The notes: generated by a model from the sequence alone, not told the origin. DNA of 64,000 nucleotides from Gordonibacter sp. An230 (GCF_002159915.1 NZ_NFJP01000019.1:1-64000), one strand, 5' to 3'. Positions 44,002 through 53,934 are shown, numbered from the stretch's first letter. Numbers and translations are program-made.

Positions 44002-44123
44002 CCTGCTTTTATAGGGAGAGCAATTGGGAAGGAACGTGCGATGAGTGCGATGGGCGAACGCGCTGGCGCGGCTGCGGGCGGCGCGGGCGACCGTGCGGGC
44101 GCGAGCGCGGAAGGGGGTGTGCG

Positions 44124-46079
44124 ATGAACGCGAGGGCTGGGAGCGAGGGTGTGCTCGCGAGCGGTGCGAGCGGAGGCGCGGGCAAAAGCGCGGGCGCGCC
44201 TGCGGGCGGAGCGGCCGATCCGCGCGCGACGGCGCTGTTCCTGGGCGCGTTCTTCGACGAGCTGGCGAGGTGGGGCGTGCACGACGTGGTGGTGAGCCCC
44301 GGCTCGCGCTCCACGCCGCTGACGATGACGGCGTTCGAGCTGTCACGGCGCGAGCCGGAGCGGCTACGCGTGTTCGTGGACGTGGACGAGCGCGGCGCGG
44401 CCTTCTTCGCGCTCGGGCTGGCGAAGGCGAGCGGCCGTCCGGCCGCCGTCGTCTGCACGTCGGGCACGGCGGTGGCGAACTACTATCCGGCGGTCATGGA
44501 GGCGGAGTCGTCGCGCGTGCCGCTCGTGGTGCTCACGGGCGACCGACCTCCGCGGCTGCAGGGACTCGGCGCTCCGCAGACGTGCGACCAGCTGAACGCC
44601 TACGGCAACCATGTGCGCGCGTTCCGCCAGATGCCGCTGCCCTCGGGCGACGGCGCCGCGCTCGCGTTCGCACGCCAGGTTGCGCGCGAGGCGGTCATCG
44701 CGGCGGGCGAGGAGTGCTTCGGCGGTCCCGTGCACCTCAACTTCCCGTTCGACGAGCCGCTCAAGCCCGACTTCAGCGCGGAAGGGCTGTTCGAGTCGGC
44801 GCGGCGCCTGGATGTTTCACGTGAAACATCCGTTCCCATTTCGCAGCAGCTTGCGCCGAGCGACGCCGGGCGTCTGGTCGCGCTGCTCGCGGACCGGCGC
44901 GCGCTCGTGTACGCGGGCGAGGGGACCTGCACAGGCGAGCTCGAAGCCGGCAAGGTGCTCAATTGGGCGCGAGCTTTCCGCCTGCCATTGCTCGCGGACC
45001 CGTTGTCCGGCCTGCGGTCTTCGGACGATCCCCTGGTCATCGACAACTACGACTCTGTGCTCGGTCCGGGCGGTGCGGCCCCCGACGGCCTTGCGCCCGA
45101 GGTGGTCGTGCGGTTCGGGCGCTATCCGGTGTCGAAGAAGGCGACGCAGCTGGTTGCCGCCGCGCGTCCGGTGCAGATTGTGGTCGATCCGCTGGAGACG
45201 CGGGACTGCAACGCGGCCACCGACGTGTTCGTGCGCTGCAGGCCGTCAGAGCTGGCGGGGTCGCTCGGGTTCGCGTACGACGTGCAGACGATCGACTATG
45301 AGCCTGACGACGTGCAGCGAGCCTTCGCGCGGGCGTGGATCGACGCGAACGATGCCGCGCGCGAGCGCATCGTGGCGGTGGACGACGTGGAGGCCGGCTT
45401 CGAGGGCGCGTTCGTCCGGCGGGTCGTGGAGCTTGCGCCGGAGGGATCATGCCTGTTCGCGGCCAACTCCATGAGCGTGCGGGCGCTCGACACGTTTTAC
45501 GTCAAAGGAGGGAAGCGCCTGGCCGTGCTCTGCAACCGCGGCCTCAACGGCATCGACGGCACGGTGTCCACGGCGCTCGGCGCGGCGCAGCACTTCTCCC
45601 AGACCACGCTCGTCACGGGCGACCTCACGCTGCTGCACGACTTGAACGCGCTCGCTCTCCAGCGCGAGCTGCGCGTGCAGCGGGAGGCGGCATGCGCCTT
45701 CGCCTCGTCCGATACGGCATCCCGTGAGGCGGCCGGCGCCGCCATGCCCGGTGCTGCGACCGATACGGCGCCGGGCAACGCTGCGCCCGGCACGGGCCCG
45801 AGCATCGTCATCGTGCTGCTGAACAACAACGGCGGCGGCATCTTCGACATGCTGCCCCAGAAATCGGAGGACCCGTATTTCGAGCGGCTGTTCCTCACCC
45901 CGCAGGACGTGGATTTCCAGGCGGCCGCGCAGGCGTTCGGCGTGCCGTACCGTGCAGCGGGCACCGTGGAGGCCTTCGACGAGGCGTACCGCGAGCTGCT
46001 GGGAACGCCTGGCATCTCGCTCATCGAGGTGCGCGTGCCGCTCGTCGGCCTCAAGGAGCGTTACGCGCCGTACTGGTAG
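44124..46079 (+). CDS. menD: SEPHCHC synthase MenD
   Basis: 651 residues; a thiamine-diphosphate enzyme joining 2-oxoglutarate to isochorismate. Visible are SPGSRSTPLTMTAFEL (about 57), DERGAAFFALGLAKASGRP (about 90), TGDRPPRLQGLGAPQT (about 138), and the ThDP/Mg elements GDLTLLHDLNAL (about 499) and LLNNNGGGIFDMLPQ (about 568). Between these last two an Ala-rich insert of about 40 residues is not normal for MenD, and the N-terminus has 30 extra Ala/Gly residues. GAAGGGGGTG precedes the ATG. A perfect parS palindrome lies inside the coding sequence at 44813. Confidence 0.93.
   Translation: MNARAGSEGVLASGASGGAGKSAGAPAGGAADPRATALFLGAFFDELARWGVHDVVVSPGSRSTPLTMTAFELSRREPERLRVFVDVDERGAAFFALGLAKASGRPAAVVCTSGTAVANYYPAVMEAESSRVPLVVLTGDRPPRLQGLGAPQTCDQLNAYGNHVRAFRQMPLPSGDGAALAFARQVAREAVIAAGEECFGGPVHLNFPFDEPLKPDFSAEGLFESARRLDVSRETSVPISQQLAPSDAGRLVALLADRRALVYAGEGTCTGELEAGKVLNWARAFRLPLLADPLSGLRSSDDPLVIDNYDSVLGPGGAAPDGLAPEVVVRFGRYPVSKKATQLVAAARPVQIVVDPLETRDCNAATDVFVRCRPSELAGSLGFAYDVQTIDYEPDDVQRAFARAWIDANDAARERIVAVDDVEAGFEGAFVRRVVELAPEGSCLFAANSMSVRALDTFYVKGGKRLAVLCNRGLNGIDGTVSTALGAAQHFSQTTLVTGDLTLLHDLNALALQRELRVQREAACAFASSDTASREAAGAAMPGAATDTAPGNAAPGTGPSIVIVLLNNNGGGIFDMLPQKSEDPYFERLFLTPQDVDFQAAAQAFGVPYRAAGTVEAFDEAYRELLGTPGISLIEVRVPLVGLKERYAPYW
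44813..44828. other. Perfect parS site inside menD
   Basis: TGTTTCACGTGAAACA, identical to the parS consensus at all 16 positions. In the menD frame it encodes Val-Ser-Arg-Glu-Thr, so both protein and DNA functions share the bases. Confidence 0.85.
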
Positions 46080-46331
46080 GGGTTCAGGCTCCTGTTTGGC
46101 AGACGTATATATAGTCAGAACAGTCATGGACATAATCCGAGGCTATGAAAAGGAGCATTCGGCCGGTGAAAACGAGACCGAAGCAAGCAGGCTGCTGAGC
46201 AGACGTGTTGCTTGCCCACAAAGACTCCGGCTTCGAAAGCGCCGCCCGCGCCGTTCGATTTTCGACCGTAGCCTCGTATCCTGTCCACCATCTTCTGTTC
46301 GCATCGACACTGCAGAGAGGAAGGCCGCACC
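46080..46331. other. menD-menH spacer
   Basis: 252 bases with an AT-rich patch around 46103-46137 (ATATATAG, CATAAT) that may hold a promoter for menH. No gene or hairpin is evident. Confidence 0.35.
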
Positions 46332-47261
46332 ATGGCGAAACGGGAGGAATGCTTCCAGCACGACGGCGTGCGCTACCGCTTCGCCGTCTGGGGATGCGAG
46401 GCTGCCGGAGCTGCCGGGGCCGCGCCCGTCGTGCTGCTGCACGGCTTTGCCCAGAGCGCCGCAAGCTGGGATGGCGTGGCCGAGCCCTTGAGCTGCACGC
46501 GCCCTGTCGTGGCGCTCGATCTCGTTGGCCACGGCGGCAGCGACCGGCCAAAGGGCGCTGCCGCCTACGCGCTCGAGGCGCAGGGCGAGATGCTGCTGGC
46601 GTTCCTCGCATCCGCGCTTGGCGAAGCTGGCCCCGCCGCGCCAGGAGGCCCGGACGAGCGCTTCGCCGCGCCGGTGCAGGGTTCTCGGAAACCCGTGGTT
46701 GTGGGCTACTCGATGGGAGGGCGCGTCGCGCTTGCTGCCGTCTGCCGGCAACCGGGGGCGTTCGCCCGTTGCGCGGGGGGCCTCGTGCTGGAAAGCGCCG
46801 GGTTGGGCCCGGTTGACGAGCGCGAGCGCAAGGACGCTGCCGAGCGCGATGCGCGCAACGCCGCCGCCCTGCGCCGCGACGGGCTCTCCGCGTTCATGGA
46901 TGCCTGGGAGCGCCTGCCCCTGTTCGCCACCCAGCGAGACCTGCCCGCCTCGACCTGCGAGCGCGTGCGCGCGGGCCGCCTGGCGAACGACGCCGAAGCC
47001 CTTGCCCGCACGTTCGAGCACGCCGGCCAGCATGCCATGCCCTCCCGTGGGGACGTCCTTGCCGCGCTCGCCTCGCTGCGCGACAGCGGCGTGCCGGTGC
47101 GGTATATCGCCGGTGCGCGCGACGTGAAGTACCGCGCGCTTGCCGAGGGCTTGGAGGACGAGGGCTTGTGCGAGGTGCGCGTCGTGGCCGGAGCGGGCCA
47201 CAACGTCCATCTCGAGGAGCCTGCGGCCTACCTGCGCACCCTCGAGGGCTTTCCCGGATAG
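46332..47261 (+). CDS. menH: SHCHC synthase MenH, alpha/beta hydrolase
   Basis: 309 residues. The alpha/beta-hydrolase core has the oxyanion region [14 protein letters not shown] (about 34-47), the nucleophile elbow VVGYSMGGR (about 119-127), the acid in [10 protein letters not shown] (about 259) and the His in [13 protein letters not shown] (about 284). In a men cluster this fits MenH, which eliminates pyruvate from the MenD product. A Pro/Gly/Ala-rich insert lies at about 95-115. AGAGGAAGG precedes the ATG. Orthology to MenH rather than another hydrolase rests mainly on context. Confidence 0.85.
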   Translation: MAKREECFQHDGVRYRFAVWGCEAAGAAGAAPVVLLHGFAQSAASWDGVAEPLSCTRPVVALDLVGHGGSDRPKGAAAYALEAQGEMLLAFLASALGEAGPAAPGGPDERFAAPVQGSRKPVVVGYSMGGRVALAAVCRQPGAFARCAGGLVLESAGLGPVDERERKDAAERDARNAAALRRDGLSAFMDAWERLPLFATQRDLPASTCERVRAGRLANDAEALARTFEHAGQHAMPSRGDVLAALASLRDSGVPVRYIAGARDVKYRALAEGLEDEGLCEVRVVAGAGHNVHLEEPAAYLRTLEGFPG

Positions 47262-47689
47262 CATCGCGCCGCTATGGGCTGGCCTGCGCGCAGGGCGAAG
47301 AGGCCGGTGGCGGCAGCTGCATCGAAAAACGCCCGATGGAGGTTCGGCGACGTTCGCGCGCGCAGCGGAGGAGCGCAGGCGCGAGCGGCGATGGAAGCGT
47401 GATGCCGCAGCGCATTTCCGTGCGCCGCGCCGTTCCGCTTTCGAGGCGCAATGAGCGTCCCGCAAGCGCGGGATGGCGCAGACGCGGGATGGCGGCGACG
47501 ATGGCGGCGGGATCCCGCAGGTGGGAGAGCGCGCGTTCTCCGACGGCCGCCGTTCTTTTTCGGAATTATTTTGCGTTCGGCCGCTCAAGGTTGCGTGGCG
47601 CGCTAGTATATGCTCACTCCATTTTTCTATTGGACATTCCTCCCTACCTGCGTGCTCGGATGGCCGATGCGCGCAACGAAAGGACGGCC
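47262..47689. other. menH-menB spacer
   Basis: 428 bases, GC-rich on the left. It is AT-richer from 47555 to 47645, where a promoter for menB is likely although no consensus pair is clear. No gene. Confidence 0.4.
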
Positions 47690-48529
47690 ATGGGCGACAT
47701 TGCGTGGCAGGCGGGCAAGGCATACCGCGAGATCATCTACGAAACCTGCGACGGCATTGCCAAGATCACCATCAACCGGCCCGAGCGCCGCAACGCCTTC
47801 ACGCCGCTCACCGTGAACGAGCTCTACGACGCGTTCACCGCCGCGCGCGACGACGCGGCCATCGGCGTTATCATCCTCACGGGCGCCAACCACGGCGGCC
47901 GCCACGAAGACGAGGCGTTCTGCTCCGGCGGCGACCAGAAGATCCGCGGCAACGGCGGCTACGTGGGCGAGGACAGCATTCCGCGCCTCAACGTGCTCGA
48001 CCTGCAGCGGCTCATCCGCGTGGTGCCCAAGCCCGTGATCGCGATGGTGAACGGCTACGCCATCGGCGGCGGCCACGTGCTGCACGTCCTGTGCGATTTG
48101 TCCATTGCGGCCGAGACGGCCAAGTTCGGCCAGACCGGCCCCAAGGTGGGCAGCTTCGACGCAGGGTACGGCGCGGGCTATCTGGCGAACATCGTGGGCC
48201 AGAAGAAGGCGCGCGAGATTTGGTACCTGTGCCGTCAGTACACGGCGGCCGAGGCGCTTGAGATGGGTCTCGTGAACAAGGTGGTGCCGTTCGACGAGCT
48301 GGAGGCGGAATGCGTCGCCTGGGCGCAGGAGATGCTGCAGTTCAGCCCCACGGCGCTGCGCTTCATGAAGGCGTCGTTCAACGCGGCCACGGACGGCCTC
48401 GCGGGCATCCAGCAGCTTGCCGGCGACGCGACGCTTCTGTACTACACCACCGACGAGGCGAAGGAGGGCCGCGACGCGTTCAAGGAGAAGCGCGCGCCCG
48501 ACTTCACGCAGTTCCCGAAGTTTCCGTAA
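47690..48529 (+). CDS. menB: 1,4-dihydroxy-2-naphthoyl-CoA synthase MenB
   Basis: 279 residues, crotonase fold. [15 protein letters not shown] (about 75-89), [18 protein letters not shown] (about 118-135), [13 protein letters not shown] (about 148) and [15 protein letters not shown] (about 257-271) are the MenB hallmarks, including the catalytic Asp in SFDAGYG. It closes the second ring of the naphthoquinone. Start 47690 follows AAAGGA at a good distance; ATG 47660 has no site. It is next to menE-menC, its immediate upstream steps. Confidence 0.95.
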   Translation: MGDIAWQAGKAYREIIYETCDGIAKITINRPERRNAFTPLTVNELYDAFTAARDDAAIGVIILTGANHGGRHEDEAFCSGGDQKIRGNGGYVGEDSIPRLNVLDLQRLIRVVPKPVIAMVNGYAIGGGHVLHVLCDLSIAAETAKFGQTGPKVGSFDAGYGAGYLANIVGQKKAREIWYLCRQYTAAEALEMGLVNKVVPFDELEAECVAWAQEMLQFSPTALRFMKASFNAATDGLAGIQQLAGDATLLYYTTDEAKEGRDAFKEKRAPDFTQFPKFP

Positions 48530-48603
48530 GGCCGCAGAGGGGCCGGGCGGATCCTTTCGGCCTCGCCGCGACGTCCGTCGCGCGATGGACGGGGAGGACT
48601 GCG

Positions 48604-48699
48604 ATGTCCGAGTGCGGCAAAACGGCGGAACCGAAGGATTGGCATCCGGCGAACGACATGAGAGGAGCGGGCTCCAGCAACGATGATCAGCGCGTTTGA
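48604..48699 (+). CDS. Possible 31-residue leader ORF overlapping menE-C
   Basis: ATG at 48604 with GGGGAGGACTGCG directly before it; stop at 48697-48699, 17 bases inside the menE-C gene in another frame. The peptide begins MSECGKTAEPKDWHPAND. The menE-C start itself has a poorly placed ribosome binding site, so translation of this short frame could deliver ribosomes to it. No known peptide family. It could also be chance. Confidence 0.35.
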   Translation: MSECGKTAEPKDWHPANDMRGAGSSNDDQRV

Positions 48700-51625
48700 G
48701 AGCATGGTGCGACGGCATCCGCAACGCACGTGCTTCACGTGCGTGGACGAAGCGGGCGAAGCGCGAGCGTACTCGTATCGCGAGACGCGCATGCTGTCGG
48801 CGGCGCTTGCCCGGCGTTTGCAGCATCGTGGCGTGAGCCCCGGCGACAGCGTGTCGGTGGATTTGCCGAATTGCGCCGCCTACGTGTTCCTTGTGCTCGC
48901 TGCTGCGTACGGGGGCTTCTCGCTTGTGGTGCTGAACAATCGCCTGACTGCGGGGGAGAAGCTCGGGCGCCTCATGGAGATCGAGCGCAAGCCGGGAGTG
49001 AACGTGGCGCTCCGCATCGACGAGGACTCCGCTGAGCGGCTGATGGACGAGGCCGTTTCCCTTTTGACGGGCGAGGTCGGAACGGAGGGATCCTCCCGCG
49101 GCCTTCGCGCTGGGTCGCGTTCCGCGCCAACCCGTCCCCGCCGCATCAGCTTCACCGCGCGCGAGAGCGCGCTCGTGGCCGAGCCGCGTTCGGCGCGTGG
49201 GCTCGGTCGCGCATCGACGGGCAGAGCCTCGCTGCGACGCCGCGACGAGATGACCCGCCAGGATGCGGTGGAAGGCGTCATCCACTTCGCCGAACATGCG
49301 GCGCATGTCTTTGATCGCGGGGTTCGTGCGCTCGTCATGTTCACGTCGGGAACGACGGGCCGTTCGAAGGCGGTATCGCTTACTTGGGAGAACGTTTGCT
49401 CTGCTGCCGAAGCTTCCAACGCGGCGCTCAACCGTCGCGGCGAGGGGCTGTGGCAGGCGGCGCTGCCGCTTTGCCACATAGGCGGATTCCAAGTGGTGGT
49501 GCGCAGCCTGCTGAACGGAACACCTTTCATCCTATACCGTCGTTTCGATGCGGCCCGCGTGCTCTCCGACGCTTCTCGGCGCGGCGCAACCCACATCTCG
49601 GTGGTCGACAAGATGCTTCAGGACATGCTCGCGGCATGCGCAGAGCTGTCGATGGACGTCATGCGCCGCTATTCGTGCATCCTGCTGGGTGGCGGGGCCG
49701 TGAATCCGCGCACGCTCGAACGCGCCTTGGCGGTGGGCGCGCGGGTGTATGCGAGCTACGGTATGACCGAGACGTCAAGCCAAATAGCGAATTGCCTGGT
49801 GACTAATGCATTTCGCGGGGGGTTGCGGCTCATGCCGTCCTATCGCGCGCATATCGTCGACCCGGGCGAGGACGGCTTCGGGCGCCTTGCTGTCAAAGGC
49901 CCCGGTTTGTTCGAGGGCTACTTGAACGCCCGGGCGGCTTACACGGTGGACGGGTTCTTTCTCACGGGCGATACGGCCATGATTCGCGATGGCCTGCTGT
50001 ATGTGAAGGAGCGCACTGACGACATGTTCGTCTCGGGTGGCGAAAACGTCTATCCTGCCGAGATCAAAGGCCAGATCCTACGCGTGCCGGGCGTGGCTGA
50101 CGCCCACGTGTTCGGAGTTCCCGATAGCGTATGGGGTCGTCGTCCCGTGGCGCTCGTGGAGCGCGATCCGGCATACGCTTTGTCTGCTCCTGCGCCGCTT
50201 GCTTCTTCGTCGCGCTCAGCGGTGACCGCGAATCGTGCGTCCGCGCAAGCTCCCGCTCCATCCGCAGCCGATTCCGCTGTCTCAGCGCGGATGGCGGACC
50301 GGCAGCTAACCATTGCCGTTCGGGACTATCTGGGCCCTCGGCTCTCGAAGCTCTATCGTCCCAAGCACCTCTGCGTGCTCGACGAGTTTCCACGCACCGG
50401 CATCGGCAAGGTTGATCGCGCCGCGCTCGAACGTCTCTACGACCAGCGCATAGAGGTCGAACGCGTTGTGCTGCATCGCTTGAGACTGCCGTTCTCGATG
50501 CCGTTTCATACGCCGAAGGGCACGCTCACGCAGCGCGAGTCGGTCATCGTGGAGGTGGTCGACCATGCTGGCCGCACAGGATTGGGCGAATGCGTGGCCT
50601 TTTCCACCGATTGGTATCTGCCCGAGACCATCGAGCAGGATGTCCGGGTGCTGCGCGATGTCTTGGCTCCGATGGTGCTGGCTGAGACGTTTCTCCATCC
50701 CCGCGAGGCGAGCGCCGCGTTCGCCTCCGACCCTCGCGTCGCTGCGTTCCCTATGGCGTGCGGCGCGCTCGAGCCGGCGTTGTGGGATCTGTACGGCAAG
50801 ATCGTGGGAAAGCCGTTGTGGCAGTTGGTGGGCGGCGAGGCCCAAGGCGGCATCGCGGAAGGGGGCGTGTCGGTTCCGGCAGGCGCGGTGGTGGGCTTGG
50901 GATCTCCGAGCGAGACGTTGGCTGCGGTGCGCCGCTGCGTTGAGGCGGGATATCGCCGTGTGAAGCTTAAAGTTGTTCCGGGTTCGTCCGTCGCGTGCGT
51001 GCGCGCTGTGCGCGCGGCGTTTCCTCAGCTGGTCGTTACGCTTGATGCCAACCAAAGCTTCACCGAGCGCGATATGGACGAACTGCGCGCCCTCGACGCG
51101 TGCGGTGCGGCTTGGATCGAGGAGCCCCTCGATCCTCGGCATGCGCCGCAAGGCGTTTCGGGCGACCTGTTCTCGCGCTTGGCGAAGCTCCAGGGCGCGC
51201 TGCGCACTCCAGTGTGTCTGGACGAGTCCATTGTGCGAGCGCGCGATCTCGCTCGCGCGCTCGCACATCCCGAACTGCGCTGCTATGCCGTGAAGGCGGC
51301 TAAGTTCGGCGGCGTTCAGCCCACTCTCGATTTCCTCGCCGTGGCACGTGAGCGCGGTATCGACGTGTGGATGGGGGGCATGTATGACACGGGTGTATCG
51401 AAGCGGCTGCATGCCGCATTGGGAACTTTGCCCCAGGTGAAGGCGCCTGGCGATATCGGCTCGACCGCGCGCTACTTCTCGCAAGACGTCACTGATCCTC
51501 CCTACACTGCGGAACGCGGCTTCGTCACGCTCAACCGAATGGGGCACGAGCACGGGCTGGGATGCGATCTCAACAGGGCGGTGCTTGCGCGCGTGCTGGT
51601 CGACCGCATCGTGATCGAGCGATAG
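48683..51625 (+). CDS. Fused MenE (OSB-CoA ligase) and MenC (OSB synthase)
   Basis: 980 residues. Residues 1 to about 585 are an adenylate-forming CoA ligase: VMFTSGTTGRSKAVSL (about 218), YASYGMTETSSQ (about 358), FLTGDTAMIRDGLLYVKERTDD (split at about 430-450), and a final GIGKVDRAALERL (about 574). Residues from about 590 are an enolase-superfamily o-succinylbenzoate synthase: RRVKLKV (about 757), LDANQS, WIEEPLD, LDESIV and AVKAAKFGG supply the Lys, three acids and second Lys of MenC. Consecutive pathway steps are thus joined in one chain, MenC last although its reaction comes first. Two Ala/Ser/Arg-rich inserts (about 130-200 and 500-535) interrupt the MenE half. Confidence 0.9.
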   Translation: MISAFESMVRRHPQRTCFTCVDEAGEARAYSYRETRMLSAALARRLQHRGVSPGDSVSVDLPNCAAYVFLVLAAAYGGFSLVVLNNRLTAGEKLGRLMEIERKPGVNVALRIDEDSAERLMDEAVSLLTGEVGTEGSSRGLRAGSRSAPTRPRRISFTARESALVAEPRSARGLGRASTGRASLRRRDEMTRQDAVEGVIHFAEHAAHVFDRGVRALVMFTSGTTGRSKAVSLTWENVCSAAEASNAALNRRGEGLWQAALPLCHIGGFQVVVRSLLNGTPFILYRRFDAARVLSDASRRGATHISVVDKMLQDMLAACAELSMDVMRRYSCILLGGGAVNPRTLERALAVGARVYASYGMTETSSQIANCLVTNAFRGGLRLMPSYRAHIVDPGEDGFGRLAVKGPGLFEGYLNARAAYTVDGFFLTGDTAMIRDGLLYVKERTDDMFVSGGENVYPAEIKGQILRVPGVADAHVFGVPDSVWGRRPVALVERDPAYALSAPAPLASSSRSAVTANRASAQAPAPSAADSAVSARMADRQLTIAVRDYLGPRLSKLYRPKHLCVLDEFPRTGIGKVDRAALERLYDQRIEVERVVLHRLRLPFSMPFHTPKGTLTQRESVIVEVVDHAGRTGLGECVAFSTDWYLPETIEQDVRVLRDVLAPMVLAETFLHPREASAAFASDPRVAAFPMACGALEPALWDLYGKIVGKPLWQLVGGEAQGGIAEGGVSVPAGAVVGLGSPSETLAAVRRCVEAGYRRVKLKVVPGSSVACVRAVRAAFPQLVVTLDANQSFTERDMDELRALDACGAAWIEEPLDPRHAPQGVSGDLFSRLAKLQGALRTPVCLDESIVRARDLARALAHPELRCYAVKAAKFGGVQPTLDFLAVARERGIDVWMGGMYDTGVSKRLHAALGTLPQVKAPGDIGSTARYFSQDVTDPPYTAERGFVTLNRMGHEHGLGCDLNRAVLARVLVDRIVIER

Positions 51626-52388
51626 GCCGACTGTACTCGCGCCTTGTGATGCGGTGTCGGGATCTTGGTCGACTGCGCCGTGATCAAGCGCGTGGGCGGG
51701 TCAGACGCCCCTTCGTGCCGTGGTTTCCGGGCATTCGTTCCGCTTGCTGTCGTAGAGGCGTTGACGGTGCTGGAGGGCGAGATGCCGCTGTGGGTGCGAT
51801 GCGGGCGCGAGGGCGAGGAAGAAGGCTCGTTTTGCCGTCAAGCCAAGATCGTGATGGGCGAGAATTCGTCAGATTGTGGATCGAGGCCCTTGCAACCAAG
51901 CGAGTCGGAGGGCCTTCTCGTTCGACGATCGAAGGGCTCGCCCAAATGTCGGCGGGATTTGCTCGGCGGGCCCGCATGGCTCCTGTCGAGCTTGGTTTTG
52001 GCGGTGCAATGATGCCTCGGAACGCAAGATGCACTAGATTGCCACCGAATTCACGCTTTTTCGGGCGAGCGTTGGGCTCAATCTCGCAGTCTCGGGCTCT
52101 CTTCTTAAAGAAATATGTGGCCAGTAGAATCAGGGTGGCATGTCGAAGGGCGCAGGCGGTAGCAATCTGGCGCGTATCGCGTTTCTGGTGCCTTGCCTCG
52201 TGCGAAAGGGCTAAGAAGGCGAACGCTCTGTCCTTTCTCCGTTTGGCTTTTCGGGCGTGGGGAGGTGTCTCGAATCGGTTTTTCTTTTCGCCGCGCGCTC
52301 GGGGCGAAAAATAGTGCATGACAATCGCACGACGCGCGGTTCGGTGGGGTATGATAGTCACCATCGACAAACGAGGAACGGTGATCCC
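51626..52388. other. 0.76-kb spacer before the antiporter gene
   Basis: It contains GAGGCCC/GGGCCTTC pairing at about 51886-51920 and a weak long inverted repeat (arms about 52048-52070 and 52190-52212), like the elements elsewhere but less clear. A hairpin and a -10-like TATGAT (52350-52355), 34 bases before the start, also lie here. No gene. Confidence 0.45.
52285..52310. terminator. Hairpin with T/A-flanked stem
   Basis: TTTTCGCC, 10-base loop, GGCGAAAA. The arms supply their own U tract on the minus strand. It lies upstream of the antiporter and may insulate it or act in its leader. Confidence 0.45.
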
Positions 52389-53921
52389 ATGAGCTCATCC
52401 GCATCGCAGCATCCTTCGGCGCCCACCGCGACCGCTGGTTCGACCGCGTCGTCCACTCTCGACAGCGGTGCATCCGACGCGGCGCACGGCAAGGGCAATC
52501 TGGGCATTTTCCGTCTGGCTACCACCGTCATCACGCTCATCATGGGCGGTGGCGTGTTCACGCTGTCGGGCGATCAGGCGGCGGGCGGTGCGAGCGGCGC
52601 GGCCATCCTCACGGCGTGGAGCATATCCGGCATCGGCGTGCTGTGCCTTGTCATGACGTTCTACGCGCTCTCGCGCATCAGGCCCGAGCTCAAGGGCGGC
52701 ATCTACAGTTATGCGAATGCCGGCTTCGGCGACTTCCTCGGTTTCAACAGCGCATGGGGCTACTGGATCAGCGCGCTTCTGTGCACGGTGAGCTTCTCGG
52801 CGCTGCTGTTCGGTGCGCTTGCGTACTTCTTCCCCGTTTTCGGCGAGGGCACCAATCTGGCATCGGTGATAGGGGCCAGTCTTCTCATCTGGTTTTACGT
52901 GTTCCTTGTGTCGCGTGGCATCAAAGAGGCCACGGGCGTGAACGCCGTCATCACCATCTCGAAGTTCGCACCCATCTTTGTCGCCATTGTGGCCATAGTC
53001 TTTCTTCAGAAGTTCGATCCGAGCATCTTCATGGCCAATTTGGCACAAGGGGCGGATCCGGGCATGCCGTTCTTCGACCAGGTGAGCAGCACCATGATGG
53101 TGACTATCTGGGTGTTCGTGGGCATCGAAGGCGCAGTGGCCATCTCGGGTCGCGCGAAGAAAGAGCGCGACGTGGGCAAGGCCACCATCATCGCGTTTGT
53201 GTGCGTGCTATCCATATACCTTATGGTGAGCGTGCTGTCCATGGGCGTCATGCCGTTGTCTGATCTGGCCGAGCTGCCCAACCCGGCGCTTGCCGGCGTT
53301 ATGGAGCATGCGGTTGGGCAGTGGGGCGCCGTCCTCATCAACGGCGGCGTGGTGCTGTCGCTGGTGGGAGCGATGCTGGGTTACACGGTGCTGTCGAGCG
53401 AATCGCCCTACGAGGCCGCAGAGCAGGGCGTGTTCATCAAGTCGTTCGCCACGACGAATGAGAAGGGCGCGCCCATCGTCACGCTGGTGGTGACGAACGT
53501 CATCGTGGAGGCGTTCCTCATCATCATGCTGTTCTCGGACAGCACCTACCAGTTCTTCTACACGTTGTCGGCGGGCATGATCTTGCTACCGTACCTGCTG
53601 TCTGCCGCGTATTTCGCCAAGCTTGCGTTCACGAAGCCGGATGCGTTCGCGGGGAAGATCGGCGGCAGCATGGTGCTGTGGCGCGTTTTCGGCGTGTTGG
53701 GCGTGGTGTACAGCTTCTTTTTGGCGTGGGCGTCGGGCGCGGTGGGGCTCACCATCATGTCGCTTCTGTATGCACCGGGCATCTTGGTGTACGTCAAGGG
53801 CAAGAAGGAGCGCAACGAGCCGTATCTCAAAAGCGCGCTCGACAAGGTGGTGGTGGCCATCATCTTGGTTGCGGCTGCGGTGTCCATCGCGTTGATCGTG
53901 ACGGGCCAGGTGGCCTTCTAG
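52389..53921 (+). CDS. APC-family amino acid/polyamine antiporter
   Basis: 510 residues with about twelve membrane helices. The APC signature TVITLIMGGGVFTLSGDQAAGG (split at about 46-65) is followed by SYANAGFGDFLGFNSAWGYW (about 111) and GIEGAVAISGRAKKERDVGKAT (about 252). The layout matches the arginine/ornithine-type ArcD/AdiC subgroup. Arginine-ornithine exchange is a sensible guess in this family of bacteria, but no arc genes are adjacent. The N-terminus has 35 Ser/Ala/Thr-rich residues. The start is preceded by GAGGAACG. Confidence 0.85.
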   Translation: MSSSASQHPSAPTATAGSTASSTLDSGASDAAHGKGNLGIFRLATTVITLIMGGGVFTLSGDQAAGGASGAAILTAWSISGIGVLCLVMTFYALSRIRPELKGGIYSYANAGFGDFLGFNSAWGYWISALLCTVSFSALLFGALAYFFPVFGEGTNLASVIGASLLIWFYVFLVSRGIKEATGVNAVITISKFAPIFVAIVAIVFLQKFDPSIFMANLAQGADPGMPFFDQVSSTMMVTIWVFVGIEGAVAISGRAKKERDVGKATIIAFVCVLSIYLMVSVLSMGVMPLSDLAELPNPALAGVMEHAVGQWGAVLINGGVVLSLVGAMLGYTVLSSESPYEAAEQGVFIKSFATTNEKGAPIVTLVVTNVIVEAFLIIMLFSDSTYQFFYTLSAGMILLPYLLSAAYFAKLAFTKPDAFAGKIGGSMVLWRVFGVLGVVYSFFLAWASGAVGLTIMSLLYAPGILVYVKGKKERNEPYLKSALDKVVVAIILVAAAVSIALIVTGQVAF

Positions 53922-53934
53922 CTCGGGCATGGTT

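Larger units (their letters stand above)
43500..44123. other. Spacer between menF and menD with weak parS-like sites
   Basis: 624 bases, GC-rich and low-complexity. Two weak parS-like palindromes are listed separately. A 77-codon frame (43894-44127) overlaps the menD start by ATGA but encodes Ala/Gly repeats and lacks a ribosome binding site. Confidence 0.45.

Noticed and set aside
43894-44127. 77-codon frame overlapping the menD start by ATGA
   Set aside because: Ala/Gly-rich composition and no ribosome binding site; the overlap is probably chance in very GC-rich DNA.
48727-48742. parS-like half site (CTTCACGTG) in menE-C
   Set aside because: Only one half of the palindrome matches; the other half diverges completely.
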